Counted from the first letter of the stretch, positions 1 to 8,937 are shown. The stretch: DNA of 47,178 bases from Alistipes sp. (GCA_017504265.1 JAFVRN010000017.1:1-47178), one strand, 5' to 3'. The notes: generated from the sequence alone by a model not told the origin. Translations and numbers: made by a program.

Positions 1-1055
1 CGTCTTGTCGAGCGTCACGCCCGTGACCTTGATGATGCCCTCGGCGACGGTAATCGTAGCCGATGCGGTAAATCCACCATCGGCCGTAGTCACGGTAACG
101 GTAGTCTCACCGGCAGCAACCGCCGTAACAACGCCATCCTCAACCGTAGCAATGGCATCGTTGGCCGAGCTCCAGCTTACTGCCTTATTTGTTGCATCGT
201 CAGGAGCAACGGTAGCAGTAAGGGTATCACTCTCGCCAATCTCCAGCTCCAAGCTCGGCTTGTCGAGCGTCACGCCCGTGACCTTGATGATGCCCTCGGC
301 GACGGTAATCGTAGCCGATGCGGTAAATCCACCATCGACGGTGGTAACGGTAACGGTAGTCTCACCAATAGCTACAGCCTTAACTACGCCATCCTTAACG
401 GTGGCAATAGCATCGTCTGCTACGCTCCACTCAACGTCCTTATTTGTGGCGTTCGCAGGGGCAACCGTAGTCGTCAGGGTGATACTATCGTCAACCTCAA
501 GTGCGACAGCGTCTGTATTGAGCGATACGCCCGTGACCTTGATAGGCGCAGCCTTTACTACGACATTAGCCGTAGCCTTAAAGTCGCCATCGACCGTAGT
601 CACGGTAACGGTAGTCTCGCCGGCAGCAACCGCCGTAACAACGCCATCCTCAACCGTAGCAATGGCATCGTCGGCCGAGCTCCAGCTTACTGCCTTATTT
701 GTGGCATCGTCAGGAGCAACGGTAGCAGTAAGAGTATCACTATCGCCAACCTCCAGCCCCAAGCTCGGCTTGTCGAGCGTCACGCCCGTGACCTTGATAG
801 GCGCAGCCTTTACTACGACATTAGCCGTAGCCTTAAAGTCGCCATCGACCGTAGTCACGGTAACGGTAGTCTCGCCGGCAGCAACCGCCGTAACAACGCC
901 ATCCTTAACCGTAGCAATGGCATCGTCGGCCGAGCTCCAGCTTACTGCCTTATTTGTTGCATCGTCAGGAGCAACCGTAGCCGTCAGGGTGACACTATCG
1001 TCAACTTCAAGTGTGACAGCGTCTGTATTGAGCGATACGCCGGTCACAGCAACAA
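1..1055 (-). repeat. 255-bp in-frame tandem repeats
   Basis: Landmarks recur at 1038, 783, 528, 273 and 18, an exact spacing of 255 bp (85 codons), giving four complete units and the start of a fifth. Units differ in two linked blocks: the start of the domain is of NTDAV type or DKPSL type, and the end is of GDFKATANVVV type or GGFTASATITV type. From the N-terminus the combinations are N/GDF, D/GDF, N/GGF and D/GGF. This mosaic suggests recombination or gene conversion between units. Copy number may vary between strains. Confidence 0.93.
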
Positions 1056-1146
1056 CCATCGGCTTGTCCACATCAGGATCATTCTTCTTGCAGAACGCAA
1101 ACAACAGCGCCACTGCTGAGAGTGCTAAAAGTAGATAGTTTTTCAT
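1..1146 (-). CDS. Ig-like (BIG2) repeat surface lipoprotein, 3' end off window
   Basis: Read on the minus strand from an ATG at 1146, the frame stays open for 382 codons to the left edge, so only the N-terminal part is present. Residues 1-19 are a short basic start, a hydrophobic stretch and Cys19, a lipoprotein-like signal, although the residue before the Cys is Phe rather than Ala or Gly. After a short linker come tandem repeats of exactly 85 residues. Each reads like a bacterial Ig-like group 2 domain, with phrases such as VTGVTLD, TATVAPDDATNKAVSWSS and GETTVTVTT. Such domains usually form extracellular stalks or carbohydrate/adhesin scaffolds on the outer membrane; the functional C-terminal part, if any, lies outside the window. 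The opposite-strand frame here is also open, but it is low-complexity and makes no sense as a protein. Confidence 0.88.
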   Translation of the reverse strand, partial: MKNYLLLALSAVALLFAFCKKNDPDVDKPMVVAVTGVSLNTDAVTLEVDDSVTLTATVAPDDATNKAVSWSSADDAIATVKDGVVTAVAAGETTVTVTTVDGDFKATANVVVKAAPIKVTGVTLDKPSLGLEVGDSDTLTATVAPDDATNKAVSWSSADDAIATVEDGVVTAVAAGETTVTVTTVDGDFKATANVVVKAAPIKVTGVSLNTDAVALEVDDSITLTTTVAPANATNKDVEWSVADDAIATVKDGVVKAVAIGETTVTVTTVDGGFTASATITVAEGIIKVTGVTLDKPSLELEIGESDTLTATVAPDDATNKAVSWSSANDAIATVEDGVVTAVAAGETTVTVTTADGGFTASATITVAEGIIKVTGVTLDKT

Positions 1147-1202
1147 AATACTTAAATATTTTGGATTAAACATCTATTGAGCGATACGACAAAAAACAGC
1201 AA

Positions 1203-1235
1203 GGCAGGAGAGATGTTCTCGGACACTCTCCTGCC
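1203..1235 (-). terminator. Terminator-like hairpin in leader of the Ig-like gene
   Basis: A perfect 10-bp stem (1203-1212 with 1226-1235) with a 13-nt loop. On the minus strand it is followed by TTGCTGTTTTTTG, giving a U-rich tail after a 5-nt offset. It lies about 57 nt upstream of the start codon at 1146, downstream of the predicted minus-strand promoter. It could therefore act as an attenuator rather than as the end of an upstream gene, since the neighbour on the right points the other way. Confidence 0.55.
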
Positions 1236-1353
1236 TATAATTGCAACTATTTGATTTACAATGCTATACCCCCCCCCTAAAAGAAGTTATCGAAGCCGAC
1301 AACGGCAAAGATATGTTGGTGAGGTTACGCATAATAGTTCATCTTATCTATCA

Positions 1354-1385
1354 CAAATGTACGAAACCCTCTCGGAAATTCCAAA
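1354..1385 (-). promoter_or_regulatory. Predicted promoter of Ig-like gene
   Basis: On the minus strand TTTG (1382-1385) is followed after 20 nt by TACATTTG (1354-1361), matching the Bacteroidetes -33/-7 consensus. Transcription would start near 1347 and give a leader of about 200 nt. Confidence 0.55.
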
Positions 1386-1520
1386 TAAATGGCGTTGTTT
1401 TTTTGCGTCCCTAATCGTGCCTACACTATGCCGCACGCCTAAAAACGATATTCTTTACATCCTGTACTGTCGCTATCTGTGCAACATATTCCCTTTGTCG
1501 ATAAATTTTGCAATCATAGA

Positions 1521-1550
1521 TTGCTATTTGGGGAATGTTTGTTACATTTG
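1521..1550 (+). promoter_or_regulatory. Predicted promoter of lnt
   Basis: TTG (1521-1523), 19 nt, then TACATTTG (1543-1550), the Bacteroidetes -33/-7 pattern, 26 nt before the chosen lnt start at 1577. Confidence 0.6.
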
Positions 1551-1576
1551 CGGTCGCAACAATAATTAGCGATACA

Positions 1577-3151
1577 ATGAAACGAAAGATATTACTATGC
1601 CTACTATCTGTTGTGCTGCTGTCGTTGGGATGGCTCGGTGTAACAGGTCTTACGCTCCTTGTGGCACTCATCCCGCTGATGATCATCAGTGAGGGTTACT
1701 CCGACTCGCGACGAGACTTTTGGCGTATGTGCGGTTGGGCTGCGCTCACATTCCTTGTGTGGAATGCCGTGACTATATGGTGGGTGTGGATAGCTACGCC
1801 CATAGGCCCCATAACGGCGGCGATAGTAGGGTCGTTCTACAACCTTGTGGCCTTTATGGCCTACCACTATACATCGAAGCGTGCGCACCGAGCCTTGGCC
1901 TACACGCTGTTGGCCACATTGTGGATAGCAACCGAGTGGGCGTACAACTCGGCAGATGTGATGACCTTTCCCTGGCTGCTCTTAGGACACGGCTTTTCGG
2001 GTGATGTATGGGCTGTACAGTGGTATGAGTATACCGGTATCTTTGGCGGTACACTGTGGGTCTTGGCCTCCAACATCTCTATATTCGAGATACTGCGTAG
2101 CCGTAGTACAACATCTGTCGTGCGTGCTGTGCTTATTGTATTGCTTCCGATAGCTCTCTCTTTGGCACTATATTGGGGATATACTCCCTCCGAGCGAAAT
2201 ACGACAATATCGGTTATTCAGCCCAACGTTCCCTGCTACGAGGATGAGCGTATTGCTGCCGGTATGATGAATCCGCTTGACGACATTGCTGAGCTCACGT
2301 CGCAGATACCATCCGATGCCTCATTTGCCATAATGCCCGAATCGGCGTTGGCATATCTTCCTATGGTAGGATCTGCCGATGAGGCTCGTTACGGCCGCCT
2401 GATACCCATACTAAGCTATATCCACGGCGGACATCTTGCCAACACAAAGCTTATAATGGGAGCATCTACGGTGCGCTATTATGGCGATACTCCCCGGACG
2501 AATACTGCACGCTACTCGGAGCGTTATGGCTGGTTTGACCACTACAATTCGGCACTTCTGACCAATATACGCGGTGAGGTGGAGCGTACCTACCATAAGG
2601 GTAAGCTTGTGATAGGTGTCGAGGCTGTGCCGTTGAAGAGTCTGTTCGACCTCTTTGAGATAGACCTCGGAGGTATCTCGGGACAGCTCGGTTGGGGTAC
2701 GGAGCATCTGCTATTCGAGAGTTGCGGCATCAACATAGGCCCTGCTATATGTTACGAGGGCCTATATGGTGAGTATTTCAGCGGCTTTGTGGGTCGTGGT
2801 GCTGAGGTTATGGCTGTGATATCGAACGATGGATGGTGGGGTAACACCCCGGGACATAAGCGTCTTTTCGACTTCTGTCGCCTGCGCGCCATAGAGTGCC
2901 GTCGTAGCATAGCACGTAGTGCCAATACCGGCATATCGGGATTTATATCGCCTCGTGGCGACATACACCCGCAGCGTCTGTTGTGGGACGAGCAAGGCAT
3001 ACTGACGGCCGATGTCGAGCTGCGCAATGATATAACCGTCTATGTCAGATATGGCGATTGGGTGGCGCGCATAGCAACCTTTGTTGCCCTGCTTGCCGCA
3101 CTATACTATATGGCATATAGAGTGCGTCGTCGCAATCATCTTGTAGATTAA
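1577..3151 (+). CDS. lnt: Apolipoprotein N-acyltransferase
   Basis: Lnt adds the third acyl chain to the N-terminal Cys of lipoproteins in the inner membrane, using phospholipid as donor. The 524-residue product has about six hydrophobic segments in the first 200 residues, then a nitrilase/carbon-nitrogen hydrolase domain and a final membrane segment near the C-terminus. The catalytic triad is recognisable as Glu255 in AIMPES, Lys341 in TYHKGKL and Cys392 in ICYEG. I chose the ATG at 1577 (MKRKILL) because an in-frame upstream start at 1535 overlaps the promoter box. It is followed 22 nt later by folC, probably in one operon. Its presence fits the many lipoproteins encoded in this window. Confidence 0.95.
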   Translation: MKRKILLCLLSVVLLSLGWLGVTGLTLLVALIPLMIISEGYSDSRRDFWRMCGWAALTFLVWNAVTIWWVWIATPIGPITAAIVGSFYNLVAFMAYHYTSKRAHRALAYTLLATLWIATEWAYNSADVMTFPWLLLGHGFSGDVWAVQWYEYTGIFGGTLWVLASNISIFEILRSRSTTSVVRAVLIVLLPIALSLALYWGYTPSERNTTISVIQPNVPCYEDERIAAGMMNPLDDIAELTSQIPSDASFAIMPESALAYLPMVGSADEARYGRLIPILSYIHGGHLANTKLIMGASTVRYYGDTPRTNTARYSERYGWFDHYNSALLTNIRGEVERTYHKGKLVIGVEAVPLKSLFDLFEIDLGGISGQLGWGTEHLLFESCGINIGPAICYEGLYGEYFSGFVGRGAEVMAVISNDGWWGNTPGHKRLFDFCRLRAIECRRSIARSANTGISGFISPRGDIHPQRLLWDEQGILTADVELRNDITVYVRYGDWVARIATFVALLAALYYMAYRVRRRNHLVD

Positions 3152-3173
3152 TTAAAAATGAGATATATTAGTT

Positions 3174-4463
3174 ATGAATTATTCACAGACTCTCGAATTT
3201 CTATTTACCTCGATGCCTTCGTTTCAGCGTGTCGGAGGCGATGCTTACAAGCCCGGCTTGGAGCGTATAGCGGCCTTCTGTCAGCATATCGGTAATCCTC
3301 AGCGTAACTACTATACCATACACGTTGCAGGTACTAATGGCAAAGGCTCGGTATCGCATATGCTTGCCTCGATACTGCAACAGGCGGGATATAGAACAGG
3401 ACTATTCACATCGCCACACCTCGTAGACTTCCGTGAACGTATACGTGTCGATGGTGAGATGATACCCAAGCAGAAGGTGGTAAACTTCGTGGATAAACAT
3501 CAGCAGAAGATGCAGGAGTTGGATTTGTCGTTCTTCGAGATGACGGCAGCTATGGCCTTCGATTACTTCGATCAGAGCGATGTCGAGGTGGCTATTATCG
3601 AAACAGGTCTTGGTGGCCGTCTGGATGCAACCAACATAATCACGCCTATACTCAGCGTAATCACCAATATCGGAATGGAGCATACCGAGTTCCTTGGTGA
3701 CACGATAGAGAAGATAGCTGCCGAGAAGGCCGGCATCATCAAGAAGAGTGTGCCGGTGGTAATAGGTGAGGCTTCGGATAGTTATAATGCTCTATTCGAG
3801 GGTCGTGCTGCGGAGCTTAACTCTAAGCTGATATATGCAGAGCAGGAGTTCCTGCTAAATGCTGTTGAGCATTTCGATAACTCGAATCAACATTTCAGCC
3901 TCGAACGTACACGCGATAATCGTAACTATGAGCTCGACATTGACCTCTTGGGCGACTATCAGTGTCGTAATATCGTTACGGTGTGTGCCGCTGCCGACTA
4001 CCTTGCCGAGCAGACTCCACTAACCATATCGCGTCGTGCCTTTCGCGAGGGTCTTGCAACTGCGGCTGCCAATACCGGCCTTATGGGTCGTTGGCAGGTG
4101 CTCTCGCATGAGCCATATATGGTATGTGATACGGGACATAATGCAGATGGCTTGCGCTATGTTGCAGCGCAGCTCGAGGCGTTGGAGTGTGATAAGTTGT
4201 ACTGTGTTATCGGCTTCGCTCGCGAGAAGAACCTCGATGCCATTATGCCGCTACTGCCCCGCAAGGCACACTATATATTTACGCGTGCTGCCATAGAGCG
4301 CGCTCGTGCTATCGAGGATATAGTGGCTATCGCAGACAAGCTCGGCTTGGAGTATGAGTCTGCCGCATCTGTTGCAGAGGCTGTGGCACGAGCTAAGTCG
4401 CTGGCAACAAATACGGATGCGATATTTATCGGTGGCAGCAACTTTGTCGTAGCCGAGATATAA
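3174..4463 (+). CDS. folC: Folylpolyglutamate synthase / dihydrofolate synthase
   Basis: FolC couples glutamate to dihydropteroate and extends folate polyglutamate tails in an ATP-dependent Mur-ligase-type reaction in the cytoplasm. The 429-residue protein has the expected length. The P-loop VAGTNGKGS lies at residues 51-59, the family motif TSPHLVDFRERI follows, and GLGGRLDATN marks the conserved central region. A Mur-ligase C-terminal domain (GRWQVLSHEPYMVCDTGHNADG) completes it. It lies 22 nt after lnt and is followed by a hairpin terminator at 4507-4560. Nothing looks truncated. Whether it is mono- or bifunctional cannot be read from the sequence. Confidence 0.95.
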   Translation: MNYSQTLEFLFTSMPSFQRVGGDAYKPGLERIAAFCQHIGNPQRNYYTIHVAGTNGKGSVSHMLASILQQAGYRTGLFTSPHLVDFRERIRVDGEMIPKQKVVNFVDKHQQKMQELDLSFFEMTAAMAFDYFDQSDVEVAIIETGLGGRLDATNIITPILSVITNIGMEHTEFLGDTIEKIAAEKAGIIKKSVPVVIGEASDSYNALFEGRAAELNSKLIYAEQEFLLNAVEHFDNSNQHFSLERTRDNRNYELDIDLLGDYQCRNIVTVCAAADYLAEQTPLTISRRAFREGLATAAANTGLMGRWQVLSHEPYMVCDTGHNADGLRYVAAQLEALECDKLYCVIGFAREKNLDAIMPLLPRKAHYIFTRAAIERARAIEDIVAIADKLGLEYESAASVAEAVARAKSLATNTDAIFIGGSNFVVAEI

Positions 4464-4506
4464 TTCGTTGAGGCGAAGGGGCTAAATACTCTTTTCGGCC
4501 TGTAAG

Positions 4507-4560
4507 AAAGAGTGGTGGGGTAGTGTCTCTTCATGACGGGTGCTACCTCACTCTTTTGTA
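4507..4560 (+). terminator. Terminator of lnt-folC
   Basis: Outer stem 4507-4514 with 4549-4556 (AAAGAGTG/CACTCTTT), extended inward by an imperfect GGTAG/CTACC pairing and followed by T residues. It lies in the convergent gap between folC and the thiamin operon. Confidence 0.6.
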
Positions 4561-4665
4561 GATGGCAGTAATCACTTTTGCATCCAATATAAAAACTGCT
4601 GTTATTCAATACTCTTGCAGCTATAACCTGCCGCAAGCAATCGTAGCGTGTTGCGTAGGCTGTAA

Positions 4666-5211
4666 CTATTTGTCGTAATGGCGATATATAGCTCCCGACA
4701 TCGCTATGCCGCCAAAATGTAGCGATTCGAGGTATGGGATTTTATCCTCGGTTATACCGCCCAGTGCTATGACCTTGGCATCTATGATGTTATTGTCGGA
4801 GGCATTTTGCAACTCGTCGTGGCTAAACGCCGAGCGATAACCTCGCTTAGATATACTATCAAAAATAGGGCTCAAAAAGAGATAGTCATACTCCTCTTTA
4901 TACGCTCTTATCTCGTCGAGTGAGTGGCAGGAGCGGCTGCGTGACCCCGAATAATCGGGTGGTAGGTGCGTGACGTTTTTATTTATGTGAACGCCTCGCA
5001 GAGCAAACTCCTCGTATAGTGGATAGTAGTCGTGGATAACAATCCTCGCTCGCTCTTTATCGGTTAATTGCTCAAGCAGTGCCCTGCAATAGTTGGTATC
5101 GGCATTGGGCTTGCGCAGATGAATAATATCGAAACCATCGGCAAGGAGTCGCCGAATAATGGCGAGCTCCCCGTCGATAGCCTCAGGTAGTGTTATAGCA
5201 ATTCTAAGCAT
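4666..5211 (-). CDS. Thiamin phosphate synthase-like / TenI-like protein
   Basis: A 181-residue TIM-barrel protein of the ThiE/TenI family and last gene of the thiamin operon. Family landmarks are HLRKP (31-35), VHINK (74-78), the phosphate loop LFLSPIFDSISKRGY (111-125) and ALGGI (149-153). The Asp-rich metal-binding segment of true ThiE (IDDDVHLA in the neighbouring thiE) is replaced by VIHDYYPLYEE, so it may not be a standard thiamin phosphate synthase. I chose the ATG at 5211 because the longer frame upstream overlaps thi4 in a random-looking sequence; this leaves a 5-nt gap to thi4. It could be a thiazole-handling enzyme working with Thi4, or a TenI-type tautomerase. The family is firm, the specific role is not. 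Confidence 0.82.
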   Translation of the reverse strand: MLRIAITLPEAIDGELAIIRRLLADGFDIIHLRKPNADTNYCRALLEQLTDKERARIVIHDYYPLYEEFALRGVHINKNVTHLPPDYSGSRSRSCHSLDEIRAYKEEYDYLFLSPIFDSISKRGYRSAFSHDELQNASDNNIIDAKVIALGGITEDKIPYLESLHFGGIAMSGAIYRHYDK

Positions 5212-5216
5212 CCTCC

Positions 5217-5990
5217 TTACTCTTTTAGTCGCTCGATGATAAGCTCTGCAACCCTCTTTCCCGAGAGGAGCATACCGCCAAATATCGGGCCCATACGAGG
5301 TGTGCCGCTTACGGCCGATGCTGCCATACCGCAGACATACAACCCGGGGTATATCTCCTTGGTGCCATTGACCACCTCCTGCTCGCCGGCGATGACATCC
5401 AACGAGCGTTCGCCGATGACAGCTCCGGTATCGGTAGCGAGCTTTATGCCATTCTTGCGAGCTACGGTGCAACACATCTCGCTATCGTGTCCCGTACCAT
5501 CAATAACGCATCGAGCCAAGATGTTGAGTGGGTCTACGTGTAGCCCTTCGCGCAGTACGGGTGTCCAATTTACGACAACGCCACTTACTACGTTGTTCTT
5601 AAATATCACATCTTCGACCGAGTAGCAGTTGAAGATAGTAGCACCCTCGTGTACGGCCTTGTATAGCAGAGCCGAAGTGCTCTCTACGGAGTCCATGACA
5701 TAGAGATTATCGTCGTAATTATCGTAGTTTATACCGAACTCTTCGACGATGTGTAACGCCTCTGCTTGCACAACAATCTGATTAAACATCATTGCTCCGC
5801 CCCACATGCCGCCACCAGGTGATAGCTTTCTGTCAAATAGAGCCACTTTAAGTCCGGCCTTGGCGAGATAGTATGCTGCGACAATGCCGGATGGACCACC
5901 GCCAACAATGGCTACGTCTAACTCCAAGTTCTTCTCTAACTTGTTGCAGTAGGTAGAAATAATACCTTTGGAAACTCTTTGTTCGATCAT
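5217..5990 (-). CDS. thi4: Sulfide-dependent adenosine diphosphate thiazole synthase (Thi4 type)
   Basis: Thi4 makes the thiazole precursor of thiamin (ADP-thiazole) from NAD, glycine and a sulfur source. The 257-residue protein begins with an FAD/NAD-binding GGGPSGI loop (30-36), then GGGMWGGAMMFN (59-70), DGTGHDSEM and a C-terminal GTPRMGPIFGGMLLSG. The decisive position, a Cys in the yeast single-turnover enzyme that gives up its own sulfur, is His151 here (GLHVDP). That is the pattern of the archaeal-type enzymes that use free sulfide catalytically. It replaces the thiFSGH route, of which no gene is visible here. The gene is 135 nt downstream of thiE in the same orientation, presumably under the same TPP riboswitch. 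Confidence 0.93.
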   Translation of the reverse strand: MIEQRVSKGIISTYCNKLEKNLELDVAIVGGGPSGIVAAYYLAKAGLKVALFDRKLSPGGGMWGGAMMFNQIVVQAEALHIVEEFGINYDNYDDNLYVMDSVESTSALLYKAVHEGATIFNCYSVEDVIFKNNVVSGVVVNWTPVLREGLHVDPLNILARCVIDGTGHDSEMCCTVARKNGIKLATDTGAVIGERSLDVIAGEQEVVNGTKEIYPGLYVCGMAASAVSGTPRMGPIFGGMLLSGKRVAELIIERLKE

Positions 5991-6049
5991 AATAAATTAA
6001 AAAAAGGTTGTTAAGAAACTATTTATCTTCATCACATAGCGTGTGACTA

Positions 6050-6759
<710 letters not shown>

Positions 6760-6770
<11 letters not shown>

Positions 6771-7647
6771 ATATTTGCATTTGTTGAGGATTAAACAGAT
6801 GGTTTACAGGGCCGATGCCATGACCGATGGAGATGTCGGCACCGGCCAGGATCGCCTCAAAGAGATATATCTTAGCCTCTCGTACTGCATCTTCCAGTGA
6901 GCTGCCTCGCGCCATATATGCTGCTATAGCCGACGATAGCGTACATCCTGTGCCGTGTGTGTTGCGTGTTGTGATGGTTGGTGTCGAGAAATCTATGGCC
7001 TCAATACCCTTTGGCGAGTTCCTATATAGTATATCGTTCTTTGTATCCCCCTCCTCGTGCCCACCTTTTAGAAGTATGGTTTTTGCGCCTAATGATAATA
7101 GGTGGCGCGCAGCCTCCAACTTCTCCGCAGGGGTAGATAGCGGCATATGCGTAAGAGAGTTCATCTCGGGGATATTGGGTGTTACAAGCATTGCCATGGG
7201 TAATAACCTCTGCTTAACAACCTCTTGAGCCTCGGTTGATAGCAGTCTGTGACCACTGCTCGATACCATTACCGGGTCGAGGATTATAGGGATGTTGTAG
7301 CGGGTAAGCGTGTCGGCAACGATATTTGCCACATCTGCATTGGCAAGCATGCCAATCTTGATAATGGTAGGATGAATATCCTCCACGACGGCAATAATCT
7401 GGTCGTGCACCATTTGTGGAGTTATGGCGATTTGGGAATGTACACCTCGGGTATTCTGTGCCGTAATAGCCGTAATAGCTGTTGCTCCATATACTCCGAG
7501 TGCCGAGAATGTCTTGATGTCGGCCTGTATGCCGGCACCTCCCGATGAGTCCGAACCTGCGATGGATAATACGGCAGGATAGCCTCTTTTAGGCGTTGGG
7601 CTGTTGTTGCAGTAACCCTCATGGGTGTTGCTCACTTTTAGTTTCAT
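6760..7647 (-). CDS. thiD: Hydroxymethylpyrimidine (phosphate) kinase
   Basis: ThiD phosphorylates HMP and HMP-phosphate to HMP diphosphate, the substrate of ThiE. The 295-residue product carries the ribokinase-like signature [20 protein letters not shown] near residues 29-48, [14 protein letters not shown] and the ATP/anion-hole region [15 protein letters not shown]. It is the first gene of the thiamin operon, behind a TPP riboswitch and its terminator. The N-terminal 25 residues precede the fold proper, and an internal start cannot be excluded. No thiC is present in the window, so HMP must be made from elsewhere on the genome or salvaged. Confidence 0.95.
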
Positions 7648-7682
7648 ATACCGTAAATTAAAAGTTCTACAACGGGGTTACC

Positions 7683-7721
7683 TAAAAAGAAAACGCATAC
7701 CTACACTACGGGGTATGCGTT
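7683..7721 (-). terminator. Riboswitch expression-platform terminator
   Basis: On the minus strand a perfect 10-bp stem (7712-7721 with 7692-7701) and 10-nt loop is followed by TTCTTTTT. It lies between the TPP aptamer and the thiD start at 7647, where a transcription-terminating riboswitch would place it. Confidence 0.85.
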
Positions 7722-7732
7722 ATGATATTATC

Positions 7733-7806
7733 CACAATTCCTACGGCAGTACTAACTGCATCAGGTTCGAGGGTATAATCTCAGCCAATTAAGGCACCCC
7801 TTTGTC
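7733..7806 (-). ncRNA. TPP riboswitch aptamer (THI element)
   Basis: The minus strand shows the conserved THI-box elements in order: GGGGTGCC, GGCTGAGA, ATACCC, GAACCTGAT, AGTTAGTACTGCCGTAGGAA. These match the pyrimidine- and pyrophosphate-binding arms of the TPP aptamer. It starts only a few nucleotides after the predicted transcription start and precedes a terminator, so high TPP should switch off thiD, thiE, thi4 and the thiE-like gene. Confidence 0.97.
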
Positions 7807-7810
7807 TCTG

Positions 7811-7842
7811 CAAATATAATATAAAAGAATTGAAATGACAAG
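7811..7842 (-). promoter_or_regulatory. Predicted promoter of the thiamin operon
   Basis: Minus strand: CTTG (7839-7842), 20 nt, TATATTTG (7811-7818), directly upstream of the riboswitch. Confidence 0.6.
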
Positions 7843-7870
7843 CCGTAGGCCATTTTTTTGGAATGTAAAT

Positions 7871-7900
7871 AAAAAAAACGGACAACTCTCGTTGTCCGTT
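7871..7900 (-). terminator. Terminator of tRNA-Glu
   Basis: Perfect 10-bp stem 7877-7886 with 7891-7900, a 4-nt loop and, on the minus strand, a run of eight T. It begins 3 nt after the tRNA 3' end. Confidence 0.9.
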
Positions 7901-7902
7901 CG

Positions 7903-7974
7903 TAGTGGATAGGGGATTCGAACCCCTATGTCATGCGTGAGAGGCATGTATCCTAGCCCTTAGATGAATCCACC
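7903..7974 (-). tRNA. tRNA-Glu (anticodon CTC)
   Basis: A 72-nt cloverleaf is readable on the minus strand: acceptor GGTGGAT pairing with ATCCACT (one G-U pair), D stem ATCT/GGAT, anticodon stem CATGC/GCATG around the loop CTCTCAC, a 4-nt variable region, T arm AGGGG-TTCGAAT-CCCCT and discriminator A. The anticodon CTC reads GAG (Glu). The 3' CCA is not encoded. It has its own promoter and terminator. Confidence 0.94.
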
Positions 7975-8010
7975 AGTTGGTGTCATCGGGTTATCTCCCT
8001 TTTGACGATG

Positions 8011-8041
8011 CAAATATACGGCAATTTTTTTAATTGCCAAA
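8011..8041 (-). promoter_or_regulatory. Predicted promoter of tRNA-Glu
   Basis: Minus strand: TTTG (8038-8041), 19 nt, TATATTTG (8011-8018), about 37 nt upstream of the mature tRNA 5' end. Confidence 0.65.
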
Positions 8042-8119
8042 ACTTTTGGTAAAAAAATGTGAAAAAATTTTCATTTTCCTTAAAAAATGTCTAATTTTAC
8101 TCTCTAAACCGACTTTAAT

Positions 8120-8857
8120 ATGAGAAAAGGATTTAATTTTTGGGTGATATTAATGCTCTCTATTGCAGTTGTGGCATGCAACAGAGATAACAAAAATGGT
8201 AACGGTGATATACTTCCGCAGTTCGAGGAGTATATATTATCTGTCGAGGAGAGTGGTTATAGTGTAAATATCACATATCAGCGTATGACAAACACCGAGC
8301 GGAGTGCTGCTCTTTCGCATATCGATGAGCTGAACTATAAGCACACCTTCGATGAGTATGCTTTGGAGCCAATGGATGTAGAGGCCTCGGCACGTATGCT
8401 TGTGGAGGAGTACGCCTCGGAGGGGCATATGTCGGAACAGGCGTATAGCTATAACCTCGATCAAGTGGTAATACTCAGCCGTAACGATGAGGTAGTATGC
8501 TATGAATCCTACATAGAGGTATATACGGGTGGTGCGCATGGAGGCCAGTCGCTTATATATGAGTGCTATGATATTGCGACAGGTCAGGCCTACGACTTCG
8601 GATACCTTATGGATGGCGAGTGGTGCGATGCTCTGCGTCAGTTAATATATGAGCGTATCGTAGATATGTATGGCGACGAGCAGCTCATAGCCACAGCCAA
8701 GGATATATATATACCTCGCTCCGTAAAACTTACCGATAGCGGATTGTTGCTCGTATATCAGCCCTATGAGATAGCGTCATTCGATGCCGGAATACTCTCT
8801 GTGGAGCTTAGCGACGAGGAGCTTGCTGCGTTGGGAGTACCACTGTTATGGATATAG
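8120..8857 (+). CDS. DUF3298/RsiV-like lipoprotein
   Basis: A 245-residue predicted lipoprotein. The N-terminus is basic then hydrophobic and ends in VVAC, with Cys20 as the lipidation site. The mature part has a DUF4163/DUF3298-like layout: a beta-rich first half, then the signature YTGGAHGGQS near residues 135-144 and the typical DIATGQAYDFGYLM segment. This fold occurs in the extracytoplasmic part of the lysozyme-sensing anti-sigma factor RsiV and in many uncharacterised Bacteroidetes envelope proteins. There is no cytoplasmic anti-sigma region here, so a sensing role is not implied. It stands alone between tRNA-Glu and a bidirectional terminator. Confidence 0.75.
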   Translation: MRKGFNFWVILMLSIAVVACNRDNKNGNGDILPQFEEYILSVEESGYSVNITYQRMTNTERSAALSHIDELNYKHTFDEYALEPMDVEASARMLVEEYASEGHMSEQAYSYNLDQVVILSRNDEVVCYESYIEVYTGGAHGGQSLIYECYDIATGQAYDFGYLMDGEWCDALRQLIYERIVDMYGDEQLIATAKDIYIPRSVKLTDSGLLLVYQPYEIASFDAGILSVELSDEELAALGVPLLWI

Positions 8858-8866
8858 GAGATTGAA

Positions 8867-8906
8867 AAACTGGGGATGACTAAAATAAGAAGTCATCCCC
8901 AGTTTT
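8867..8906. terminator. Bidirectional terminator
   Basis: A 15-bp stem (8867-8881 with 8891-8905/6) around ACTGGGGATGACT has A/T runs on both outer flanks. It lies in the 80-bp convergent gap between the lipoprotein gene and the DegP-type protease gene, so it probably serves both strands. Confidence 0.88.
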
Positions 8907-8937
8907 ATTCCGTCTTATCTTTTTATTTCGGCCTATC

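Larger units (their letters stand above)
1147..1576. other. Divergent intergenic region with two promoters, G9 tract and hairpin
   Basis: A 430-bp spacer between the divergently transcribed Ig-like gene and lnt. It contains a minus-strand promoter (1354-1385), a plus-strand promoter (1521-1550), a perfect hairpin (1203-1235) and a run of nine C on the plus strand at 1269-1277, which is G9 in the minus-strand leader. No convincing protein-coding gene is visible; the open frame at 1261-1569 is compositionally random and starts beside the homopolymer. Confidence 0.7.

Noticed and set aside
5-1138. Long plus-strand open frame
   Set aside because: It is antisense to the Ig-like repeats; its Thr/Val/Ser-rich low-complexity sequence arises from the 255-bp repeats, whereas the minus strand gives a lipoprotein signal and recognisable Ig-like domains.
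1-1146. CRISPR-like regular spacing
   Set aside because: The 255-bp period lies inside a reading frame and the units are contiguous protein domains without spacers; no cas genes are in the window.
1261-1569. Plus-strand 102-codon frame
   Set aside because: It starts at a homopolymer in an intergenic region, overlaps the lnt promoter and has no protein-like features.
5212-5475. N-terminal extension of the ThiE-like protein
   Set aside because: The extra 88 residues overlap thi4 in another frame and are Arg/His-rich shadow sequence; the family fold starts at MLRIAI.
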